NCBI GenBank assembly: GCA_046313675.1 | Contig: JBKBXU010000043.1 | Span: 1-19,377, forward strand | Direction of reading: 5' to 3' | Length of the DNA stretch: 19,377 bases | Source of the DNA: JBKBXU01 sp046313675 | GTDB taxonomy: Bacteria > Bacteroidota > Bacteroidia > Cytophagales > Cytophagaceae | In this document: one piece after another, positions 13,724 through 19,377 of the stretch | How positions within the stretch are numbered: position 1 is the stretch's first letter | Layout of the letters: every line of letters starts with the position of its first letter | Made by a program: the position numbers and the translations under genes | Notes under the pieces: generated by a model | The model's database searches: none | Told to the model about the DNA's origin: nothing | What the model saw: the letters and a program-made list of their open reading frames with translations, nothing else

Positions 13724-15573
13724 CCTTCCATAAAATACATAAAAGATTTATTAACAACACGGTTGCCTCCCGTAGTAGGATAGTCACCTGTAAAGTACCA
13801 ATCACCAAGATGGTTTGGACAGGCTTTATGAAGATTATCTATGGTTTGATATACCACCTGAATTTCTGCATTACAATTTTCGGGAGTAACAATTTCTGCA
13901 ATCTTGGCAGATACTTGTTCATATGTAAAAGGTATATAAAGTTCTTTCACGTAATTAACGGTATTTCCACTAAGGTTCGTAATAGATTCTTTACATTTTT
14001 CGTATACTTCCTCCAGCAGGTAGTTCATTCCATTCTCTTTTATCAATTGGATAATGGCACGGAAAGCTACAAACTCCTTCATCTTGGACATATCAATTCC
14101 ATAGCAATCAGGGAATCTGATCTGTGGAGCAGAAGAAACAATAACAATTTTCTTGGGGCCCAATTTATCCAACATCTTGATAATGCTCTTTTCAAGAGTG
14201 GTTCCCCGTACAATGGAATCATCTACAACCACTATGGTATCAACACCTTTTTTTATAACCTCGTAGGTCGTATCGTATATATGTGCTACAAATTCATCCC
14301 TCAATTCATCCGCAGTAATAAAAGACCTGATTTTTGTATCTTTAATCACAAGCTTCTCCACACGTGGCATATAGGAAAGAACTTTTTCAAGTTCGTCTCC
14401 CCTGAGCTTACCCTCCTGTATAATTTTCTTTCTGTATTTTACAAGATAATCTTCCATACCGGACATCATACCCAGGAAGGAGGTTTCCGCTGTATTAGGA
14501 ATATAGGAGAAAACAGAGTTTTCCAGATCATAATCTATAGCTTCCAGAATTTGAGGACAAAGAAGCTTTCCAAGCATTTGTCGTTCGTTATATATATCCG
14601 GATCAGAACCTCTGGAAAAATAGATCCTCTCAAAACTGCATGATTTCTTCTCAAGTTTATCGATGAATTGCTTCTGCTCAAATTGCCCATCTTTGTTGAT
14701 AATAAGGGCATGTGCAGGTTCTATTTCCTTTATATTCTTATATTCAACATTGAATGCTGTTTTAATTGCTGTTTTCTCTGAAGCCACTACGACCACTTCA
14801 TCATCAGCATAAAAGTATGCAGGCCGTATTCCGGCAGGATCTCTGGCAACAAAGGTTGCGCCATGACCCGTAAGGCCAATCATTGCGTAGCCTCCGTCAA
14901 AATCCTTGCAGGACCGCATTAACACTCTTTGTAAATCCAGCTCCCCTTCTATGATATCTGATATTTCCCTGTTGCTATGCTGATTGTTATATTTATCAAA
15001 AAGAAGCTGGTTTTCTTCATCCAGAAAGTGGCCAATTTTCTCAAGTACTGTAACTGTATCGGTTTTCTCTTTGGGGTGCTGACCTAACTCTACGAGTTTT
15101 GTAAACAGCTCATCAACATTGGTCATATTGAAATTTCCTGCCAAAACCATGTTTCTGCTCCTCCAATTATTCTGCCTGAGGAAAGGGTGACAGGTTTCGA
15201 TTTCATTCTTGCCATGGGTTCCATAGCGAAGGTGTCCGAGAAGAATTTCGCCTGTAAAAGCGACGTTCTCCTGCAACCAATCTGAGTCATGGGAATGCTT
15301 CTTATTATCTTTTAAAGCCTTCCGAAACTTCTTGTTGATTTTATTAAAGATCACAGAAATAGGCTGCGAATCAATAGATCTGTATCGGCTGATGTACTTC
15401 TTTCCTTCAGGTACACCAATTTTAATAGTTGCAACACCGGCTCCATCCTGGCCACGATTATGTTGCTTTTCCATTAAAAGATACAGCTTGTTAATGCCAT
15501 ACAGAGGAGTACCATATTTCTTAATATAGTAGGAATATGGTTTTCGTAATCTGATTAAGGCTATGCCACACAT
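13702..15573 (-). CDS. Long amidophosphoribosyltransferase (PurF-like) paralogue
   Basis: 623 residues, ATG at 15571-15573. It has the two-domain PurF plan: an N-terminal glutamine amidotransferase with the nucleophile C2 exposed by Met removal (MCGIALIRLR), QHNRGQDGAG (37-46), GHLRYGTHG (113-121) and AGNFNMTN (145-152), then a phosphoribosyltransferase domain with the PRPP loop VVDDSIVRGTT (449-459) and SAPQIRFPDCYGIDM (481-495). All key catalytic residues appear present. The chain is 120-150 residues longer than usual PurF (about 470-505); the extra length lies in the first domain (about 55-100 and 160-215) and at the C-terminus. A long form like this is widespread in Bacteroidota and is commonly annotated amidophosphoribosyltransferase. 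Whether it is the purine enzyme or a second paralogue cannot be told here, so no symbol is given. It follows nuoN by 6 bases. Confidence 0.88.
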   Translation of the reverse strand: MCGIALIRLRKPYSYYIKKYGTPLYGINKLYLLMEKQHNRGQDGAGVATIKIGVPEGKKYISRYRSIDSQPISVIFNKINKKFRKALKDNKKHSHDSDWLQENVAFTGEILLGHLRYGTHGKNEIETCHPFLRQNNWRSRNMVLAGNFNMTNVDELFTKLVELGQHPKEKTDTVTVLEKIGHFLDEENQLLFDKYNNQHSNREISDIIEGELDLQRVLMRSCKDFDGGYAMIGLTGHGATFVARDPAGIRPAYFYADDEVVVVASEKTAIKTAFNVEYKNIKEIEPAHALIINKDGQFEQKQFIDKLEKKSCSFERIYFSRGSDPDIYNERQMLGKLLCPQILEAIDYDLENSVFSYIPNTAETSFLGMMSGMEDYLVKYRKKIIQEGKLRGDELEKVLSYMPRVEKLVIKDTKIRSFITADELRDEFVAHIYDTTYEVIKKGVDTIVVVDDSIVRGTTLEKSIIKMLDKLGPKKIVIVSSAPQIRFPDCYGIDMSKMKEFVAFRAIIQLIKENGMNYLLEEVYEKCKESITNLSGNTVNYVKELYIPFTYEQVSAKIAEIVTPENCNAEIQVVYQTIDNLHKACPNHLGDWYFTGDYPTTGGNRVVNKSFMYFMEGKAVRAY

Positions 15574-15579
15574 ATAGGG

Positions 15580-17082
15580 TTATCTAAAGTATAAATTAAT
15601 CTTTTCTATATAATTCATCAGCCAGTCAGGCTTAAAAAACAACATTAATACAGGCAGGGTAACTAATACCATAAATGCCATTGATCCTGCCCCTGCTTTT
15701 TTCGACATTTCTTCCTCTGCTTTCTTAAAGTACATAATATACGGGATTTTCAAATAATAGTAAAGAGCAAGCATCGTATTTAATAAGCCAAACACCAGCA
15801 AAAACAACATAACACCCTGTCCTTCTTGTCGATAAGCATCCCATATGGAAGTAAACAGCAATAATTTAGCTGTAAAGCCTCCTGTTGGAGGTAAACCCGT
15901 TAAGGCCACCATCAGTACTACAAAAATAAGACCTGCAAACGGTAATTTATACCCCAATCCCTTATATTTACTTACATCCTCAGAACCGGTAGCAGCTGAT
16001 AAGATTTCAACCATGAAAAACGCTCCTGAGTTCATTAATACATAAACACATGAGTAAAACACAACACTACTGAATCCCAATGCCTTAAATGTAGAAATAC
16101 CTGCAAGCAAGAATCCTGCATGGGCAATGGAAGAATACGCTAAAAGTCTTTTGACATTAGTTTGCCTTAATGCAGCAAAATTTCCCACTGCCATGGTAAT
16201 CATAGCAAGTATTGCCAAAGTTGTTTTCCATTCAACCTGATAAGCAGGAACGACAAAAGAAAAGACAATACCAAGCACTATAATTCCTGCTACTTTTGGA
16301 GCTATAGAAAGCCATGCCGTAACAGGTAAAGGGGCACCTTCATAGACATCAGGCACCCAAATATGAAATGGGAAAATGGATACTTTAAAAAATAAGCCGC
16401 ACAAAAATAAGCCCAGGGCAGTATACCCCAACCAACCATTGGCACTTGCTAAGCTGGAAAACATTTCTTCGCTAAAATACATACTCCCTGAAAAACCATA
16501 AATCAGCGAAATACCGTACAACATAAGCGCAGAAGCAAATACGCCATATATAAAATATTTCACGCCGGCCTCGCTTCCCTTTAAATCAAGTAAAATACTT
16601 ACAAGCACATAGGAACTAATTGATACAAGTTCAAGTGAAATGTATAACATCAAAAGATTTGCTGACATAACCATCAGGTTCAAACCAATAAGAGATGCTA
16701 TCAGAAGAAGAAAAAACTCATATCTGATTTCCTTAACTTGATTATAAAAACCGGACAAAGCGGAAAAAACAACAACCAGTAAAGCTGTTATAGTAAAAAC
16801 AAACTTAAGGAAAACACTCATGGCTCTAAGGTCAAGCATATTGAGAAATAAGCCCATTTCTCTCATTTGCACTTCTGACCACTGTTGAAAAAGAAAGGCA
16901 AAGTTACCCAGAAGGATAATCACACAAACTATTAGGCCAACCCGATGACGCTTCCCTGCAATGAGGCCGGATAAAATAAGTATCAGAAAACCAAAAGACA
17001 ACCATAGTTCAGGGCCAAACAAAGGAATACTTTGCAGGATATCCTCTAATCGGCTACTTAATATTTCAGGCTGTATGTCCAA
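15580..17082 (-). CDS. nuoN: NADH-quinone oxidoreductase subunit N
   Basis: 500 residues. The start appears to be TTG at 17080-17082, because the next Met is residue 73 and the nuoM stop is only a few codons upstream in the same frame. It is one of the three antiporter-like proton-pumping membrane subunits of complex I, with about fourteen helices. Key residues stand in the expected places: E151 in YISLELVSISSYVLVS, K233 in FFKVSIFPFHIWVPDVYEGAP and K263 in SIAPKVAG, which fit E. coli NuoN E133, K217 and K247 by spacing. It begins 9 bases after nuoM and ends 6 bases before the purF-like gene, so it belongs to the same transcript. The C-terminus ends after a final helix without extra domains. 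The annotation is secure; the exact start is not. Confidence 0.95.
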   Translation of the reverse strand: MDIQPEILSSRLEDILQSIPLFGPELWLSFGFLILILSGLIAGKRHRVGLIVCVIILLGNFAFLFQQWSEVQMREMGLFLNMLDLRAMSVFLKFVFTITALLVVVFSALSGFYNQVKEIRYEFFLLLIASLIGLNLMVMSANLLMLYISLELVSISSYVLVSILLDLKGSEAGVKYFIYGVFASALMLYGISLIYGFSGSMYFSEEMFSSLASANGWLGYTALGLFLCGLFFKVSIFPFHIWVPDVYEGAPLPVTAWLSIAPKVAGIIVLGIVFSFVVPAYQVEWKTTLAILAMITMAVGNFAALRQTNVKRLLAYSSIAHAGFLLAGISTFKALGFSSVVFYSCVYVLMNSGAFFMVEILSAATGSEDVSKYKGLGYKLPFAGLIFVVLMVALTGLPPTGGFTAKLLLFTSIWDAYRQEGQGVMLFLLVFGLLNTMLALYYYLKIPYIMYFKKAEEEMSKKAGAGSMAFMVLVTLPVLMLFFKPDWLMNYIEKINLYFR

Positions 17083-17091
17083 TTGATATAC

Positions 17092-18843
17092 TTAATTTTG
17101 ATATTCCCTGATCACTTCAAGGTTTTCGCTGCCCCTGACAATTATCAAGTCTATAAATTTAGCTGTAGAGGCCGACATAAGATCAAAAATCAAACCCGGG
17201 AACAATCCAAATACCAATGCCAAGATGATCAAAGGAGCAGTCATTAGTATTTCCCTTGCATCCAGATCTTTCAATTTATTGTACCACAAGTCCCCGCCCT
17301 TGGTCCAGAGTTTTCCAAAAAACATCCTCTGCAAGGCCCATAGATAATAGGCAGCCCCTATGATAATTCCTAAAGATGCCACAATGGTCATCCAATAAGG
17401 TAGTAAAAGATTCTCTGAAGGTGATTTAAACGATCCTAACAAAACAAACAATTCTCCTATGAAGCCGGAAAATCCCGGCAATCCCAGGGAAGCGAAGAAA
17501 GCCACTGTAACAACGGTGGTATAAAGAGGCATTTTAGAAGCCAATCCTCTATAACTATCAATCATCCGATCTGAGGTTCGGTCGTACAAAACACCTGCTA
17601 TTACAAATAGAAGCGAGGACAAAATCCCGTGGCTGAACATCTGAAAAATGGATCCATTAATACCTTCAATCGTCAGTGAAGCCATCCCAAGAAGCACAAA
17701 ACCCATATGGGAAATGGAAGAATAGGCTATCATGCGTTTAAGATCACGCATAGCCAAGGCATTAAAAGCTCCATAAATAATAGAAAGCACTCCGATAAAA
17801 CCTATAAACCAGGCAAAATATATTCCTCCTTCCGGGAAAATGCTGTAAGCAGTCCTCAATATGCCATAAGAACCTATTTTTAAAAGTATTCCGGCCAATA
17901 TAACTGAAACTGGCGTAGGTGCTTCCACGTGGGCATCGGGCAACCAGGTGTGAACAGGAACTGCAGGTAATTTAATTGCAAAGCCAATAAACAATGCCAT
18001 AAAACATACCAGACGCGGTGAAAGGCCCCAGAATTCCCACCCACTCATAACAGACAAAATCGATCCCGGAATATAATTACGGGTGTCCATCATATTAACC
18101 ATATTAAAGGAATGTACAATCTGGGATGGTGCAATTGCATCAAGGGCGAGTAAACGCTGTACCTCTCCTACTGCTTCCCATCCAATATTTCCAGAATCTT
18201 CGGCAATGCCAGCCATTATAGCTGTCGCTTCCGGGTCAATGACCGAGAAGAACAAACCAATCATCACAATTAATATGAAAAGAGAACCAAAAAGTGTATA
18301 TAAAAGAAACTTTATAGAAGCATATTCTCTACCTGGTCCACCCCACAGGCCAATAAGAAAATACATTGGCAAAAGCATCAGCTCAAAAAACAGGTAAAAA
18401 AGAAAGAAATCAAGTGCCATAAAGCACCCCATAATAGTGGAACTCAGCAACAAATACAGGGCAAAATACCCTTTTGCGTTTTCTTTAATGTTCCATGAAG
18501 CAATGGCACCAATAAGCAATACCAAACCAGTTAGGATAACCATGGGCAAACTCAAGCCATCAAGAGCAAGAAAATATTCTATTTTAACATGTCCAAGATT
18601 ACCCAGGCCAATGTTGATCCAATCCATTTTTTCCTGAAACTGAAAATCAGAATGAATTCCCGCAGCAGAACCTGCACCTGTTTGGTAATTTGCCCATAAA
18701 ACTAACGTTATGATCAACTGTACACAGGCCGATAAGGAGTTGACATACTTATAATACTTCCATTTATCGGAAGGAATCAGCAATACAAACATTGCAGCCA
18801 ATAAAGGAAGAATAATTAATATAGAAAGCAAACCGGATACCAT
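17092..18843 (-). CDS. nuoM: NADH-quinone oxidoreductase subunit M
   Basis: 583 residues from the ATG at 18841-18843; the preceding codon is a TTG that could only add one residue. It is an antiporter-like proton-pumping subunit of complex I in the inner membrane. The functional residues are in place: E154 in FYLFFELMLLPMYF, K291 in FAIKLPAVPVHTWLPDAHVEAPTP and K322 in GILLKIGSYG, with SSISHMGFVLLG further on. E. coli NuoM has E144 and K234, 90 residues apart; here the distance is 137. There is thus an insertion of about 47 residues in the loop at about 201-275, rich in Asp, Met and Ser, which makes the protein longer than the usual 500-510. It lies 9 bases before nuoN and 89 bases after nuoL, and a -7-like element in that gap may give it its own promoter. 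Confidence 0.95.
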   Translation of the reverse strand: MVSGLLSILIILPLLAAMFVLLIPSDKWKYYKYVNSLSACVQLIITLVLWANYQTGAGSAAGIHSDFQFQEKMDWINIGLGNLGHVKIEYFLALDGLSLPMVILTGLVLLIGAIASWNIKENAKGYFALYLLLSSTIMGCFMALDFFLFYLFFELMLLPMYFLIGLWGGPGREYASIKFLLYTLFGSLFILIVMIGLFFSVIDPEATAIMAGIAEDSGNIGWEAVGEVQRLLALDAIAPSQIVHSFNMVNMMDTRNYIPGSILSVMSGWEFWGLSPRLVCFMALFIGFAIKLPAVPVHTWLPDAHVEAPTPVSVILAGILLKIGSYGILRTAYSIFPEGGIYFAWFIGFIGVLSIIYGAFNALAMRDLKRMIAYSSISHMGFVLLGMASLTIEGINGSIFQMFSHGILSSLLFVIAGVLYDRTSDRMIDSYRGLASKMPLYTTVVTVAFFASLGLPGFSGFIGELFVLLGSFKSPSENLLLPYWMTIVASLGIIIGAAYYLWALQRMFFGKLWTKGGDLWYNKLKDLDAREILMTAPLIILALVFGLFPGLIFDLMSASTAKFIDLIIVRGSENLEVIREYQN

Positions 18844-18866
18844 CAAAGAGTAAAAATAATGTTGTG

Positions 18867-18874
18867 CAAAAGTA
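18867..18874 (-). promoter_or_regulatory. Possible internal promoter element between nuoL and nuoM
   Basis: On the minus strand this reads TACTTTTG, an exact match to the Bacteroidota -7 consensus TAnnTTTG, 23 bases before the nuoM ATG. The surrounding 89-base gap is unusually long for this tightly packed operon. No clear -33 TTTG is found 17-20 bases further upstream (the region reads TTTAGATTTAAAACATAAAAGCG). Confidence 0.35.
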
Positions 18875-18932
18875 CGCTTTTATGTTTTAAATCTAAATCT
18901 ATTTTTGGGCCTGATTACACTTTCTCAATTCC

Positions 18933-19377
18933 TCAAATAAATATCACAATTACTAAAATAACAAGAACTATAAGGATCGTAAACATCAGATACCCCTGCA
19001 CTCTTCCTGTCTGTACACTCCTCATCAAATCACCTGTTTTGGATGCTACTTTGCCAACAAATACAACCAGGCCATCAATAAGATACTTATCTGCAAAGGC
19101 AATAATATTAGCTATTACTACCATAAGTATTCCTGACAAATTAACAAATCCGTCAATGACTTTCCTATCCAGAAAATTCAATACTTTCGCCGTCATCATA
19201 CCTCCTTTTACCAGTGTTAAATAGTAGAACTTATCTATATACCAGTTATTCTTCAGAATCTTTCCGGTAAAAGAAAATACAGATACATATTGCACGGAAG
19301 CTATGTGCTCTGCCAGTACTTCTTTGGGGCGATATTTCAAATATGCTAAGAAGACACCACTGCCTGACAATAGTAAG
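18933..19377 (-). CDS. nuoL: NADH-quinone oxidoreductase subunit L, C-terminal part (cut by the window)
   Basis: The frame is open to the window edge and ends with TGA at 18933-18935, leaving 147-148 residues of the C-terminus; the start lies beyond 19377. The visible part begins just before the lateral region (YLKYRPKEVLAEHI). It then shows the NuoL-typical NNWYIDKFYYLTLVKGG, FLDRKVIDGFVN, a hydrophobic helix (LSGILMVVIANIIAF), FADKYLIDGLVVFVG, a short amphipathic stretch ending SVQTGRVQGYLMFTI, and a last membrane helix of Ile/Val. This matches the end of the long lateral helix and final helix of NuoL in complex I. Order nuoL-nuoM-nuoN is the standard one and continues downstream on the same strand. 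Confidence 0.93.
   Translation of the reverse strand, partial: LLLSGSGVFLAYLKYRPKEVLAEHIASVQYVSVFSFTGKILKNNWYIDKFYYLTLVKGGMMTAKVLNFLDRKVIDGFVNLSGILMVVIANIIAFADKYLIDGLVVFVGKVASKTGDLMRSVQTGRVQGYLMFTILIVLVILVIVIFI

Noticed and set aside
13810..14643. 277-residue open frame on the plus strand inside the purF-like gene
   Set aside because: It is antisense to a well-supported conserved enzyme, with biased residue use (Phe/Ile/His/Asn) typical of a shadow frame, and it has no recognisable domain.
1..19377. tRNA, rRNA, CRISPR array, insertion sequence or phage genes
   Set aside because: No cloverleaf, repeat-spacer pattern, transposase, integrase or terminal inverted repeats were seen by eye on either strand; the window is almost fully occupied by conserved genes and has no gene-free stretch over 300 bases.

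Overview
The window looks like a chromosomal segment of a Bacteroidota bacterium, most likely order Cytophagales. The DNA is AT-rich. It carries Bacteroidota-typical genes: a BatA-domain membrane protein next to a dihydroorotase-family gene, a long amidophosphoribosyltransferase paralogue, and NuoL/M/N of a bacterial complex I. Copies of the Bacteroidota -7 promoter element TAnnTTTG lie just upstream of several genes, and Shine-Dalgarno signals are weak. The lineage is inferred from gene content and family resemblance, not from a marker-gene search.

Layout. (1) 1-484, plus strand: the 3' part of a small exported or membrane protein of unknown function. (2) 487-4806, minus strand: a tight three-gene unit transcribed BatA-like protein, then dihydroorotase family (pyrC-like), then family 2 glycosyltransferase. 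The pyrC-like gene is interrupted near its 5' end by a 10-N assembly gap. (3) 4807-5036: a divergent intergenic region with a -7-like promoter element facing each way. (4) 5037-5519, plus: a small secreted protein of unknown function. (5) 5547-5582: a perfect 16-bp hairpin, a shared terminator for two converging genes. (6) 5584-7005, minus: glutamate dehydrogenase family. (7) 7088-13605, minus: a complete six-gene ebo cluster in the order eboA-B-C-D-E-F. (8) 13702-15573, minus: a 623-residue amidophosphoribosyltransferase-like protein whose stop codon sits in the loop of its own intrinsic terminator. (9) 15580-19377, minus: nuoN, nuoM and the 3' end of nuoL.

How the genes work together. nuoL-M-N encode the proton-pumping antiporter-like subunits of complex I. 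The purF-like gene follows nuoN after 6 bases and is probably cotranscribed with it; the hairpin at its end separates this unit from ebo. The ebo genes (EboA protein, TatD-like hydrolase, UbiA-like prenyltransferase, dehydroquinate-synthase-like cyclase, TIM-barrel isomerase-like protein, alkaline-phosphatase-superfamily protein) overlap or nearly abut and form one operon. In cyanobacteria this cluster is needed to move a scytonemin precursor to the periplasm, but its own biochemical product is unknown. Here it sits among housekeeping genes with no pigment, polyketide or peptide synthase in view. It is the most interesting element of the window. Three other proteins carry unusual active-site changes: the dihydroorotase-like protein lacks its HxH metal motif, EboF has SEYG where phosphodiesterases of this superfamily have SDHG, and EboC lacks a recognisable second aspartate motif.
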